From assembly GCA_900318555.1 (NCBI GenBank), contig ONKX01000021.1, positions 1 to 64,000 on the forward strand: a DNA stretch of 64,000 bases, written 5' to 3'. Both the position numbers and the translations under genes were made by a program. A model generated the notes under the pieces. That model was not told the origin of the DNA and searched no databases. It saw nothing but the letters and a program-made list of their open reading frames with translations. The stretch comes from an uncultured Prevotellaceae bacterium. GTDB taxonomy: Bacteria; Bacteroidota; Bacteroidia; Bacteroidales; Bacteroidaceae. Below are positions 16,497-25,606 of this stretch, one piece after another (position 1 is the first letter of the stretch; every line of letters begins with the position of its first letter).

Positions 16497-16958
16497 ATGA
16501 ACGAACTAAACCTGCCAACATACGACGTCAAAGTGCGTGGAACGCGCGAAAAGCCCGAAATATTCGACTTTCTACGCAGGCGTTATGTGGCGCTGACTCC
16601 AGAGGAGTGGGTGCGTCAGCATTTCACCCACTGGCTGGTAGAGCACAAAGGCTTCCCCAAAGGCCTCCTGGGCAACGAAATAGCCCTGAAATGCGGCGAA
16701 AAGACATTGCGTTGCGACTCTATATTATATAATAAGGACGCACAGCCTCAGATGATTATAGAATACAAAGCACCCACCGTGTCAGTGACACAGCGGGTGT
16801 TCAATCAGATATCGGTCTATAATCTGCTGCTCCACGTGGACTATCTGGTCGTGTCAAACGGCATACAGCACTATTGCTGCAAGATGGACTACGAAAACCA
16901 GACGTACCGCTTTCTGGACAATATACCAGACTACGAAGCGCTAACCGCTAACCCATAA
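16497..16958 (+). CDS. Stand-alone type I restriction HsdR N-terminal-like nuclease-fold protein
   Basis: A 153-aa protein starting at MNELNLP; longer in-frame starts lie upstream of or inside the promoter. It matches the HsdR_N family: a PD-(D/E)XK fold with NEIAL (Glu), LRCDSILY (Asp) and MIIEYKAP (ExK), then QISVYN. All core acidic residues are present, so it may cut DNA, yet no HsdM/S is near. In Bacteroidota this small protein is usually found alone opposite holA, which suggests a housekeeping DNA-repair role rather than restriction. Its last residues (ALTANP) and stop are encoded by the CTAACCG repeat tract, so the C-terminus has been rewritten by the repeat. Confidence 0.8.
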   Translation: MNELNLPTYDVKVRGTREKPEIFDFLRRRYVALTPEEWVRQHFTHWLVEHKGFPKGLLGNEIALKCGEKTLRCDSILYNKDAQPQMIIEYKAPTVSVTQRVFNQISVYNLLLHVDYLVVSNGIQHYCCKMDYENQTYRFLDNIPDYEALTANP

Positions 16959-17018
16959 CCGCTAACCGTTAACCTATAACCGCTAACCAACAGCCAATAG
17001 CCAACAGCCAATAGCCAT
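16940..17018. repeat. Two abutting short-repeat tracts, CTAACCG and GCCAATAGCCAACA
   Basis: 16940-16988 holds irregular units of GCTAACC(G/C) and (T)AACC; 16988-17018 holds AACAGCCAATAGCC units. They fill the convergent gap between the HsdR_N gene and the zinc-ribbon gene and encode the former's C-terminus. Confidence 0.85.
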
Positions 17019-17884
17019 CAATCCTCTGCCTCTGGAACTTCAGGAGCATCAATCTCAGGGTCAGCCTTCTTCACCGTGCGGCGGATAGAGCGCTTGCGGG
17101 TCTTCTTCTCCTCCTGACCTGTAATCTTGTCAATCTTGACACCAGCCAGTTCCGGATCGATGAGAATACGGCCACAGTACTCACACACAATGACCTTCTT
17201 GTGCATCTTGATATCAAGCTGGCGCTGGGGCGGAATCTTATTGAAGCAACCACCACAGGCGTCACGCTGCACGTAAACGATTCCCAGACCGTTACGGGCA
17301 TTCTTACGGATACGCTTGAACGACGTGAGCAGACGCGGCTCAATCTTCGCCTCCAGGTCCTTCACCTTAGCCTTCAGCTTCTCCTCCTCGGCACGGGTCT
17401 CTTCCATAATCTCGTCGAGCTCGCCCTTCTTGATATCCAGGTCCTGACGACGGTCGTCGATAATCTCCTGATTCTGAGCCAGTTCCTGCTTCTTCTCCTC
17501 TATGCGGGCAGCGGCCTCCTTGATCTTCTTGTTGCAGAGCTCAATCTCCAGCGTCTGATACTCAATCTCCTTCGACAGCGTGTCGTACTCACGATTGTTC
17601 TTCACATCGTTCAGCTGAGCCTTATAACGCTCCACGCTGGCCTTAGCGGTCTCAATCTCGCCCTTCTTCAGGGTCACTGCCTGCTCAAATTCAGCAATAT
17701 CGGCATTGATCTTGTCCATACGCGTAGTGAGTCCCTCGATTTCATCTTCAAGGTCCTGTACTTCCAGAGGCAGTTCGCCTCGCAATGCACGCTTCTCGTC
17801 GATTCCAGAGAGTGTGGTCTGCAGCTGAAAGAGGGTCTTCAGACGCTCTTCAACCGGCATGTCCATTGGGTCTTTCTTTGCCAT
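17018..17884 (-). CDS. Coiled-coil protein with C4-type zinc ribbon
   Basis: A 288-aa cytoplasmic protein. Residues about 25-185 form a long charged coiled coil. A zinc ribbon follows with paired Cys in DACGGCFNKIP and VCEYCGRIL. The last 40 residues are basic then acidic (KKTRKRSIRRTVKK ... PEIDAPEVPEAED). This is the widespread YbgI-neighbour family (zf-RING_7, related to CdsZ/chlamydial and Helicobacter HP0958-like proteins), implicated in RNA or protein handling. It lies 43 nt after the Nif3 gene; this pairing is conserved in many bacteria. Confidence 0.85.
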   Translation of the reverse strand: MAKKDPMDMPVEERLKTLFQLQTTLSGIDEKRALRGELPLEVQDLEDEIEGLTTRMDKINADIAEFEQAVTLKKGEIETAKASVERYKAQLNDVKNNREYDTLSKEIEYQTLEIELCNKKIKEAAARIEEKKQELAQNQEIIDDRRQDLDIKKGELDEIMEETRAEEEKLKAKVKDLEAKIEPRLLTSFKRIRKNARNGLGIVYVQRDACGGCFNKIPPQRQLDIKMHKKVIVCEYCGRILIDPELAGVKIDKITGQEEKKTRKRSIRRTVKKADPEIDAPEVPEAED

Positions 17885-17927
17885 AATTCTTTTCTTTTTG
17901 TTATTACGTTATTTCGTTATTATGATT

Positions 17928-18713
17928 TTAAAAATAATAGATGGGGTTCATGCTGGTGTCGGCAACAACAGTCTTGACGCCCGGGCACTCGCGCTGAATG
18001 ATGTCACGGAAGATTTCTGCCGTAAACTGCTCACTCTGGTAATGGCCAATGACGCAAATCTGAATCTGCTGCTCGTGGCCGAAATACTGGTGATAGTGCA
18101 TCTCACCCGTGATGAAGGCGTCAGCACCCTCGCCCATCGCCTCAGGCAACAGGAAGTCGCCGGCACCGCCGCAGATGGCCACCTTACGAATGGGACGCTC
18201 CAACAGTTCGTTACACATGGCACACTCGACGCGGAACTGTTTTTTGACAAGTTCTACAAACGCCCGTGCGTCCATTTCCGAGGGCAAGTCCCCTACTACA
18301 CCACTGCCAGCTTCCAAACCGTCTATCGACTTCTGTGCGAAGAACTTACAGCCCTCCAGCCCCAGCCGTTCAGCTATCTTCCAGTTCACCCCGTCCAACG
18401 CATTATCCATATTGGTATGCATCGATACGATGACCACGTCGTGCTTGATGGCCTTGATGACACAGCGCTGCACATAGTCGGCACCGCTGATTTGCTTCAG
18501 GCCACGAAACAGCAACGGATGGTGACTCACGATGAGGTTACACCCCTTCGCTATCGCCTCGTCGACAATCTTTTCGTTGACGTCCAGACACAATAATGCC
18601 CCTGAAACCTCCGCCTCCGTCAGTCCCAATTGCAGGCCAGCATTGTCCCAGCTTTCCTGCAAGGGCAGAGGCGCGAACTTTTCAAGGGCGCTCAGCACTT
18701 GCTTTATTTTCAC
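17928..18713 (-). CDS. Nif3-like dinuclear metal centre protein
   Basis: A 261-aa member of the NIF3/YbgI/YqfO family. Metal ligands are in LIVSHHPLLFRG (HH), the D of SMHTNMDNALDGVN, and TGEMHYHQYFGHEQQ (H, E). E. coli YbgI is related, and the family has GTP cyclohydrolase I-type assignments that remain uncertain. This is the short form without the inserted PII-like domain. Promoter TATCTTTG at 18744-18737. Confidence 0.88.
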   Translation of the reverse strand: MKIKQVLSALEKFAPLPLQESWDNAGLQLGLTEAEVSGALLCLDVNEKIVDEAIAKGCNLIVSHHPLLFRGLKQISGADYVQRCVIKAIKHDVVIVSMHTNMDNALDGVNWKIAERLGLEGCKFFAQKSIDGLEAGSGVVGDLPSEMDARAFVELVKKQFRVECAMCNELLERPIRKVAICGGAGDFLLPEAMGEGADAFITGEMHYHQYFGHEQQIQICVIGHYQSEQFTAEIFRDIIQRECPGVKTVVADTSMNPIYYF

Positions 18714-18749
18714 GCTTCTAATATTAATTCAGACTGCAAAGATACGAAT

Positions 18750-18785
18750 TTTACATTGAACATTGAACATTGAACATTGAACATT
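18750..18785. repeat. TTGAACA short-repeat tract
   Basis: Four 9-nt units of ACATTGAAC in tandem, upstream of the Nif3 promoter and downstream of purF. A second tract of the family is at 23667-23699. Confidence 0.9.
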
Positions 18786-18830
18786 ATTTTTTTTTAACTT
18801 AATATTCGCATCAACGGTCAATGTCCAATA

Positions 18831-20309
18831 TCACGTGAACCACTCCTCGCCGCGACGCTCGTGACAATACGAACTACCGTCGAAACAATGTGTGCAGACA
18901 CGTTCTTTCGGCAGTCCTATCGACTCTATCAAGTCCTCGATGGTGGCAAACTTCACACTCGTCAGTCCCAAACGACGCGCTATCTCGCCGACCATTCGCT
19001 GGTATTCTGGCGTACCCGTCTTGGCATACTTGTCGAGGTTCTTCTTGTCGTCGCCCTCGAAATCCTTGATGATGCGACGCGTAATAAGCTCCATATCGCT
19101 CTTCGACGACGTGAAGCCGATGAACGGACAGCCATAGACCAATGGTGGGCACGAAATGCGCACATGCACCTCCTTGGCGCCATTGTCGAAGAACGTGCGG
19201 ACATTATCCCTCAACTGCGTGCCACGCACGATAGAGTCGTCGCAGAACACGATACGCTGGTCCTTCAGAATGGCCGGATTGGGAATCAGTTTCATCTTTG
19301 CCACCAAGTCACGACGGTTCTGGTTGCCAGGGGTAAACGAACGCGGCCATGTAGGCGTATATTTCAGCACAGCACGCTTGTAGGGCACCTGCTTGCCGTG
19401 CGAATAGCCCAAGGCCATTCCTACACCCGAATCGGGGATGCCGCATACCAGGTCCGGCTCGCAGTCGTGGTCTTTCTCACCCATCAGCCTGCCATTCTTC
19501 TCGCGCACATACTCCGTATTGATGCCCTCGTAGTCGCTGGCAGGGAAACCGTAGTAAACCCACAGGAACGAGCAAATCTGACAACGTGTAAAGGGCTTCT
19601 GCAACACTTGGATGCCGTCGGCTCTCAGACGGACAATCTCGCCAGGGCCCAAGTCGCGAACGACCTTGTAATCCAGGTTCGGAAAACTCGTCGTCTCGCT
19701 CGAAACGGCGTAGGCCTGCAGAAATTCGTCCGTGCCGATGGGTGTCAGCCGGTGCACCTGCTTCTGTCCTATCACGATGGGCGTACGTCCCAGGAAGTCG
19801 CGTGCGGCAATGATGCCGTCCTCCGTCAGAATGAGCATCGAACACGAACCGTCAATCTTCTGGTAAACCTTGTTGATACCCTCTTCAAACGTGTCGCCCA
19901 TATTGATGAGCAGGGCCACCAGCTCCGTCTGATTGATGTTGTTGGCCGACATCTCGCTCAGGTGCATACGCTGTTTCAGCAGTTCCTCGGCTATCTCGCG
20001 CTGGTTGTTGATTTTGGCCACCGTCACCACTGCGTAGCGTCCCAGATGGGAATTGACGATGATGGGCTGAGGGTCGGTGTCGCTGATGACGCCTATGCCC
20101 TGATGGCCCTTAAACGAGTCCAGTTCGTCCTCGAAGCGCGAACGGAAATAGTCACGTTCCAACGAGTGGATAGAACGGTGGAAACCGCTCTTCTCGTCGA
20201 AAGTCACCAGTCCGGCGCGTTTTGTACCTAAGTGCGAGTTATAGTCTGTTCCGTAAAACAAATCGTTTACGCAATCCTGTTTTGCGATTGTGCCAAAAAA
20301 GCCACCCAT
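18831..20309 (-). CDS. Amidophosphoribosyltransferase-like protein without the catalytic N-terminal Cys
   Basis: A 492-aa PurF homologue. The Ntn-hydrolase domain (about 1-230) starts MGGFFG; the canonical start is MCGI, whose Cys becomes the N-terminal nucleophile that hydrolyses glutamine. No upstream start supplies a Cys. The phosphoribosyltransferase domain is intact, with the PRPP motif RIVFCDDSIVRGTQ at 352-365 and CGIPDSGVGMALGYSHG. It may use free ammonia, receive it from a partner, or have another role. Promoter TAATTTTG at 20366-20359. A second, canonical purF elsewhere in the genome is expected. Confidence 0.8.
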   Translation of the reverse strand: MGGFFGTIAKQDCVNDLFYGTDYNSHLGTKRAGLVTFDEKSGFHRSIHSLERDYFRSRFEDELDSFKGHQGIGVISDTDPQPIIVNSHLGRYAVVTVAKINNQREIAEELLKQRMHLSEMSANNINQTELVALLINMGDTFEEGINKVYQKIDGSCSMLILTEDGIIAARDFLGRTPIVIGQKQVHRLTPIGTDEFLQAYAVSSETTSFPNLDYKVVRDLGPGEIVRLRADGIQVLQKPFTRCQICSFLWVYYGFPASDYEGINTEYVREKNGRLMGEKDHDCEPDLVCGIPDSGVGMALGYSHGKQVPYKRAVLKYTPTWPRSFTPGNQNRRDLVAKMKLIPNPAILKDQRIVFCDDSIVRGTQLRDNVRTFFDNGAKEVHVRISCPPLVYGCPFIGFTSSKSDMELITRRIIKDFEGDDKKNLDKYAKTGTPEYQRMVGEIARRLGLTSVKFATIEDLIESIGLPKERVCTHCFDGSSYCHERRGEEWFT

Positions 20310-20449
20310 ACGTTCTTTTTACCTTTTTTATATTACAAAAAATGCTCTTTTAGGCCTGCAAAATTACAAAAACTATGGCAAAACGCAAAACGAATGCCCA
20401 GTTTTTTCTGCCAACACCGCAAAAAATTTAATCTATGACAATTCTCAAG

Positions 20450-21979
20450 TCATTTCAGCACCTGCGTAATATTCTGTTCGCGGTGACAGATGCGCACCTC
20501 AATACCGAACTTCTCGTGGATATGCTCGGCCAGATGCTGCGCGCTATATACCGAACGGTGCTGACCGCCCGTACAGCCAAACGAGAACATCAGCGACGTA
20601 AAGCCACGTTGGATATAGCGCCTCACATGGGCGTCAGCCAGTTTATAGACGCTGTCCAGGAATGTCAGTATCTCTCCGTCGTCCTCCAGGAATCGGATGA
20701 CCGGCTCGTCCAGTCCCGTCAGTTGCTTATACGGCTCGTAACGGCCCGGATTGTGCGTCGAACGGCAGTCGAACACGTAACCGCCGCCGTTGCCGCTCTC
20801 GTCCTCGGGAATGCCGTTGCCATACGAGAAACTGAACACGCGGACCACCAGCGGACCCTGTGCATCGTACTTCGAGAATGTTGCCGGACCGTCCTGCGGA
20901 TGGGGCTTGTAGGGGTTCTTATCCGTCGTCTTATAGCCGTCCGCACGCGCTGCCGTCACCAGCACCTGCTGGAATTTCGGCAGTTCTGTCAGTTGCTGCA
21001 GGATATCAATCAGATACGGATACGGGAAATTCCTCTCGCCCAGCAGTTCTTTCATGTTCTGGATAGCGGGCGGTATCGACTCTATGAAGTGGCTCTTGCG
21101 CTCGAAATAGCCGCGGAATCCGTAGGCTCCCAACACCTGCAACTGGCGGAACAGCACAAACAGCGACAGCCGGTCCACAAAATGGTGGGGCGACGGCACC
21201 TCCGTATATTGCTTCAGCGCATTGTAGTATTCATACACCATTTCGCGACGCACCTTATAGGGATATTTCGCTGATGCCTGCCACAGGAATGATGCCAGGT
21301 CGTAATAGTACGGACCCTTTCTACCGCCTTGGAAATCAATGAAATAGGGATTACCCTCTGCGTCGAGCATCACGTTGCGCGCCTGGAAGTCGCGATACAG
21401 GAAACACGGCTCGTCGTCAGCCGTCGTCAGGTCCTTTGCCAACAGTCGGAAGTCGGCCTCCAGCTTCAGTTCATGGAAGTCCAGCTCGGTAGCCTTCAGG
21501 AAACAATACTTGAAATAGTTCAGGTCAAACAACACCGAATCGGTGTCGAAAGCCGGCTGGGGATAGCAGTTCGAAAAGTCCAGCTCACGAAAGCCACGCA
21601 ACTGGATGTTCGGCAGTTCGCGAATGGTTCTTCGCAACAGTTCCTGCTCCTTCAGCGTATAACGCCCGCCAGCCTCGCGACCGCCGCGAATGGCGTCAAA
21701 CAGCGACATCGAGCCCAAGTCCGTCTGGATGTAGCGCAACTCGTCCTGACTCACGGCCAGTATCTCCGGCACGGGAAGTTTCCGCTTCATAAAGTGCTGT
21801 GCCAGATACACGAAAGCATGATTCTCGTCGCGACTGGTACCTATGCACCCCACCACCGTCTCGCCCGTCTGCGACGTCATCCGGTAGTATTCACGGTTGC
21901 TGCCCCCCGCAGTCAGCTTCTCCACCTGCTGAGGTTCCGCCCCACTCCATTCCTTGTATAGTTCTATTAACTTCTTCAT
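20450..21979 (-). CDS. APH-family phosphotransferase fused to a RapZ C-terminal-like domain
   Basis: A 509-aa fusion. I chose the ATG at 21979 (MKKLIELYKEW) because the longer frame would run into the -33 box at 22037. Residues about 15-320 form an aminoglycoside-phosphotransferase/choline-kinase-like domain with catalytic FLYRDFQARNVM and YFIDFQGGRKGPYYYDLAS. Residues about 365-509 match the RapZ C-terminal domain (VRVFSFSYGNGIPED, GYVFDCRSTHNPGR, FGCTGGQHRSVY). RapZ in enterobacteria senses glucosamine-6-phosphate through this domain; here no ATPase domain is present. The fusion is known from Bacteroidota; substrates are unknown, perhaps an amino sugar linked to cell-wall precursor control. 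Confidence 0.85.
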   Translation of the reverse strand: MKKLIELYKEWSGAEPQQVEKLTAGGSNREYYRMTSQTGETVVGCIGTSRDENHAFVYLAQHFMKRKLPVPEILAVSQDELRYIQTDLGSMSLFDAIRGGREAGGRYTLKEQELLRRTIRELPNIQLRGFRELDFSNCYPQPAFDTDSVLFDLNYFKYCFLKATELDFHELKLEADFRLLAKDLTTADDEPCFLYRDFQARNVMLDAEGNPYFIDFQGGRKGPYYYDLASFLWQASAKYPYKVRREMVYEYYNALKQYTEVPSPHHFVDRLSLFVLFRQLQVLGAYGFRGYFERKSHFIESIPPAIQNMKELLGERNFPYPYLIDILQQLTELPKFQQVLVTAARADGYKTTDKNPYKPHPQDGPATFSKYDAQGPLVVRVFSFSYGNGIPEDESGNGGGYVFDCRSTHNPGRYEPYKQLTGLDEPVIRFLEDDGEILTFLDSVYKLADAHVRRYIQRGFTSLMFSFGCTGGQHRSVYSAQHLAEHIHEKFGIEVRICHREQNITQVLK

Positions 21980-22008
21980 CTCCGAAGTGTATTGTTTCTT
22001 TCCGCCTA

Positions 22009-22040
22009 CAAAGGTACAAATTAAAAACGAACCCACCAAA
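22009..22040 (-). promoter_or_regulatory. Promoter of the APH-RapZ gene
   Basis: Minus strand: TTTG (22040-22037), 20 nt, TACCTTTG (22016-22009). Confidence 0.8.
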
Positions 22041-22093
22041 CGTTGAGCCCGATTTTTTATAAGGTCTGATGCCTGATGTCTGAAAAATATTCG

Positions 22094-22189
22094 TCAGATT
22101 CGTTGGAGGAACGGGGACCAGTCCCTAGTGTTCTTCAACTGTCGATAATATTCGCGCGTCATGTCACCCAGACGGGCCGGCAGCACCAT
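22094..22189 (-). pseudogene. 31-codon coding-like remnant
   Basis: ATG at 22189 to TGA at 22096-22094 encodes a peptide with LPARLGDMTREYYRQLKN and WSPFLQRI. Its composition looks like the C-terminus of a real protein, and a stop lies just upstream. I do not recognise the parent. Probably a gene tail left by a deletion. Confidence 0.45.
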
Positions 22190-22674
22190 ATATGCTTAGT
22201 GAATGTCGGATTTAAAATTTGGAGGATTTTGCTGTGATTATAACAGCTTTGAGGAAAGGAGCAAAAGTGTTTCTTCATTGCAATAATACTGGAAACACTT
22301 TGTCACAAAGGGCGTGACACATTGTTACCAATAGGGTTACAAAGTGTAACGATATAAGATGTTGGAGCGTAACTGATTGAAATTCAAGTAGAAAGCAACA
22401 TATCAATCAATAAAAGAGGAATTATATACGACAAAGATGAATAGTGGATGAATGGTTAATGGCAACTATTCATTATGTAATTGATTGACTATTAGAAGGT
22501 TATCCGCAAAAATGAATGGATGAATAGTAAAATGTAAAATTCTGGCGCAGATGAAAACTTCCGTGGGAGCCTGATGCATGCTTAGCCGAAAAATGGTGCA
22601 TATATGATACATGAAGAAATATTTTTCGTACCTTTGCACCATGGAACAGCAAACATCAGGTATAGATCGAGATT
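22190..22674. other. Gene-free region with dyads and an orphan promoter
   Basis: No open frame of useful length. TGTCAC-N7-GTGACA (about 22302-22320) and GTTAC-N5-GTAAC (about 22338-22352) are dyads typical of regulator sites. A plus-strand TACCTTTG (22629-22636) is followed by a 17-codon frame (ATG 22640, starting MEQQTSGIDRDFIG) that runs into the 3' end of gpsA. This looks like the upstream part and first codons of a lost gene. Confidence 0.5.
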
Positions 22675-23670
22675 TTATCGGAAGGAATCCGTGAGGAGTT
22701 TGATTTCGATTTGTGGGCTAATGCGCTCGTACAATATATTATATACGGCGTCGAGGATGGGCATGTTGACGTGGCAGTGGCGGTTGATTTCCTTCATACA
22801 CTTAGTGCCGAAATAGCCCTCGGCAATCATCTCCATCTCAATCTGGGCACTCTTAACGCTGTAGCCCTTGCCAATCATGGTACCGAAGGTGCGGTTGCGC
22901 GAGAAATTGGAGTAGCCCGTGACGAGGAGGTCGCCCATATAGACGCTGTCGGCAATGTTGCGCTCGACGGGATTGATGACGGTCAGGAATCGCGCCATCT
23001 CCTGCACGGCATTGGCCATGAGGACTGCCTGGAAGTTGTCGCCGAACTTCAGACCGTTGCAGATGCCGGCAGCAATGGCATAGACATTCTTCAGCACGGA
23101 GCTGTATTCGATGCCGATGACGTCGGCCGAGGTCTTGGTCTTGATGAACGGACTGCTGAGGATATCGGCAAAAGCCTGTGCCTTGTCGCGGTCGGCACAA
23201 CCGATGGTGAGGTAGCTGAGGCGTTCCAGAGCCACCTCCTCGGCATGTGAGGGACCACCGATGCAGGCGAGATTCTCGTAGGGCACGTCGTACACCTGAT
23301 GGAAATATTCCGAACAGACGAGGTTTTCGTCGGGCACGATACCCTTGATGGCCGTGACGATGTATTTGTCGCGCAGCCGGACCTTCAGTTTCTTGAGGTG
23401 GCTCTTGAGGTATGGCGACGGTGTGACGAACACCAGCGTGTCGTACTGCTCGGCAATCTTGTTGAGGTCGCTGGAGAAGAATATCTCGTCGGTATCGAAT
23501 CGTACGCTCTGCAGGTAGGCGGGGTTGTGGCCCAGGCGCTGGAAGTCCTCAATGCGGTCGTCGCGACGCATATACCACCCGATGTGGTGAGTCTTGCCCA
23601 CCACTATCTTGGCTATGGCCGTTGCCCACGAGCCGCCACCGATAATCGCTATTCTACCACAGTCGTACAT
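22675..23670 (-). CDS. gpsA: NAD(P)H-dependent glycerol-3-phosphate dehydrogenase
   Basis: A 331-aa cytoplasmic enzyme making sn-glycerol-3-phosphate for phospholipids. N-terminal Rossmann motif IAIIGGGSWATAIAK, ACIGGPSHAEEVA, catalytic Lys in SSVLKNVYAIAAGICNG, and the C-terminal helical domain with GYSNFSRNRTFG. The 27-nt gap to lysS and the gpsA start codon itself lie in a TTGAAC(A/G) repeat tract, so the repeat supplies the translation start context. Confidence 0.94.
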   Translation of the reverse strand: MYDCGRIAIIGGGSWATAIAKIVVGKTHHIGWYMRRDDRIEDFQRLGHNPAYLQSVRFDTDEIFFSSDLNKIAEQYDTLVFVTPSPYLKSHLKKLKVRLRDKYIVTAIKGIVPDENLVCSEYFHQVYDVPYENLACIGGPSHAEEVALERLSYLTIGCADRDKAQAFADILSSPFIKTKTSADVIGIEYSSVLKNVYAIAAGICNGLKFGDNFQAVLMANAVQEMARFLTVINPVERNIADSVYMGDLLVTGYSNFSRNRTFGTMIGKGYSVKSAQIEMEMIAEGYFGTKCMKEINRHCHVNMPILDAVYNILYERISPQIEIKLLTDSFR

Positions 23671-23699
23671 TGAACGTTGAACATTGAACGTTGAACATT
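23667..23699. repeat. TTGAAC(A/G) repeat between lysS and gpsA
   Basis: Four TTGAAC units alternately spaced by GT or AT fill the whole gap and contribute the gpsA ATG and the lysS stop. Confidence 0.88.
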
Positions 23700-25428
23700 A
23701 GGCTTGCGCCTTTTCAATCCAAGCTGCGACTTCGTCGACGCTGGGTTTTGGGAGGTCGAGCTTGTATTTCTTGAAGATGTCACCGAGCTTCTGCTGGAGG
23801 CCCTGGGGCTTCTCAGTTGCGATGTTCTGGACGAGGTTGAAGCCAGCCTTGCGGAGTACTGGAACGAGGTCCTCGGGGACACCAATCTCGGCCCACTCAG
23901 CGGGAGTCGACTGAGGAATCTTCTTCTCAGGCTTCATCTGCGGGAACAGCATCACCTCGCCAATAGCGAACTTACCAGTCATCAGCATGACCAAGCGGTC
24001 GATACCGATACCGATACCGAAGGTAGGAGGCATACCATACTGCAGCGCGCGCAGGAAATCGTGGTCGATGATCATCGCCTCGTCGTCACCCTTGTCGGCA
24101 AGACGCATCTGCTCGATGAAACGCTCCTCCTGATCGATAGGATCGTTGAGCTCAGAATATGCGTTAGCCAACTCCTTACCATTGACCATCAGCTCGAAAC
24201 GCTCGGTGAGGCCGGGCTTAGAGCGGTGCATCTTGGTCAGTGGCGACATCTCAACAGGATAGTCGGTAATGAAGGTGGGCTGGATGAAAGTGCCCTCGCA
24301 GAACTCACCAAAGAGCTCGTCGATGAGCTTGCCCTTACCCATGGTCTCATCAACGTCCATGCCCTTAGAGAGGCAGAACTGACGAATCTCGTCCTCCGTC
24401 TTGCCATCGCAGTCGAAACCGGTCTTCTCCTTGATAGCATCGAGGATTGGCAGGCGACGGAACGGAGCCTTGAATGAGATGATGTTGCCATCGATTTCCA
24501 CCTCGGGCTTGCCATTGACGGCTGTACAGATCTCCTCGAGCATTTTCTCGGTGAAGTCCATACCCCACAGCAGGTCCTTATAGCTCACGTAGAGCTCCAT
24601 GCAGGTGAACTCAGGGTTGTGAGTCTTGTCCATACCCTCGTTGCGGAAGTTCTTGCCCATCTCGTAAACACCCTCGAAGCCACCCACGATAAGGCGTTTC
24701 AGATACAGCTCTGTGGCGATACGCATGTACATATCCTGATTGAGCGCATTGAAGTGGGTGATGAACGGGCGGGCTGATGCACCACCTGCGATGCTCTGCA
24801 GGATAGGAGTATCAACCTCGGTATATCCGGCATTGTCGAGAATGCTACGCATGGTACGGATAATCGTGGCACGCTTCAGGAAGGTATCCTTGACGCCCTC
24901 GTTGACCACCAGGTCGACATAACGCTGGCGATAGCGCAACTCGGGATCGTCGAACTTATCGTAGGCCACACCATCCTTATATTTCACGATAGGCAATGGC
25001 TTGAGGGCCTTTGACAGCAGCGTCAGCTCCTTGCAATGGACGCTGATTTCGCCCGTCTGCGTGCGGAACACAAAGCCCTTGATGCCAATGAAGTCGCCAA
25101 TGTCGAGCAACTTCTTGAATACGGTATTGTATAACTCCTTGTCGTCGCCAGGGCAGAGGTCATCACGTGTGATATAGACCTGAATACGACCCTTGGAGTC
25201 CTGTAATTCAACAAAGGAAGCCTTGCCCATGACGCGACGGCCCATCATACGGCCTGCAATGCTCACCTCGCGGGGCTCGGCATCATCCTGAAAACTCTCT
25301 ACAATCTCCGTAGAGAATGCGTTGGTAGGAAATTCTGCTGCGGGATAGGGATTGATACCCATCTCGCGCAACTGTTGCAGACTCTCACGTCTGCCGATTT
25401 CTTGTTCACTAAGTTCTAAAACGTTCAT
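23698..25428 (-). CDS. lysS: Lysyl-tRNA synthetase, class II
   Basis: A 576-aa enzyme. N-terminal OB-fold (about 55-150, starting VSIAGRMMGRRVMGKASFVEL), then the class II core with motif 1 near FLKRATIIRTMRSILDNAGY, motif 2 FRNEGMDKTHNPEFTCMELY, and motif 3 GIGIGIDRLVML. It is about 70 residues longer than E. coli LysS because of a C-terminal extension (MKPEKKIPQSTPAEWAEIGVPEDLVPVLRKAGF and onward) found in Bacteroidota. Promoter TATCTTTG at 25468-25461. Confidence 0.95.
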   Translation of the reverse strand: MNVLELSEQEIGRRESLQQLREMGINPYPAAEFPTNAFSTEIVESFQDDAEPREVSIAGRMMGRRVMGKASFVELQDSKGRIQVYITRDDLCPGDDKELYNTVFKKLLDIGDFIGIKGFVFRTQTGEISVHCKELTLLSKALKPLPIVKYKDGVAYDKFDDPELRYRQRYVDLVVNEGVKDTFLKRATIIRTMRSILDNAGYTEVDTPILQSIAGGASARPFITHFNALNQDMYMRIATELYLKRLIVGGFEGVYEMGKNFRNEGMDKTHNPEFTCMELYVSYKDLLWGMDFTEKMLEEICTAVNGKPEVEIDGNIISFKAPFRRLPILDAIKEKTGFDCDGKTEDEIRQFCLSKGMDVDETMGKGKLIDELFGEFCEGTFIQPTFITDYPVEMSPLTKMHRSKPGLTERFELMVNGKELANAYSELNDPIDQEERFIEQMRLADKGDDEAMIIDHDFLRALQYGMPPTFGIGIGIDRLVMLMTGKFAIGEVMLFPQMKPEKKIPQSTPAEWAEIGVPEDLVPVLRKAGFNLVQNIATEKPQGLQQKLGDIFKKYKLDLPKPSVDEVAAWIEKAQA

Positions 25429-25477
25429 ATCTTGTCAAATAATTATTCACAATGCGTCTGCAAAGATACGAAATAAT

Positions 25478-25506
25478 TGATAATTGACCATTGACAATTG
25501 ACAATT
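25478..25506. repeat. TTGA(C/T)AATTGACCA short-repeat tract
   Basis: Three ATTGA(T/C)(A/C) units between the divergent lysS and ROK promoters; a relative lies at 33545-33578. Confidence 0.8.
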
Positions 25507-25549
25507 TTTTGCCTTTGACGTTAAATATTTGCTAAATTCTTGACAAAAA

Positions 25550-25581
25550 TTTGGTGGTTTCAGAATTTTTTCTTACTTTTG
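25550..25581 (+). promoter_or_regulatory. Promoter of the ROK gene pair
   Basis: TTTG (25550-25553), 20 nt, TACTTTTG (25574-25581). Confidence 0.82.
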
Positions 25582-25606
25582 TAGCATTAATAGCGAAACG
25601 GAAACT

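Noticed and set aside
18861-20231. 456-codon frame antisense to the PurF-like gene
   Set aside because: Shadow frame; composition (many His/Arg/Leu) and lack of any motif are typical of antisense reads.
22640-22690. 17-codon frame starting MEQQTSGIDRDFIG as a real small gene
   Set aside because: It runs into the end of gpsA and has no terminator; best read as the first codons of a lost gene.
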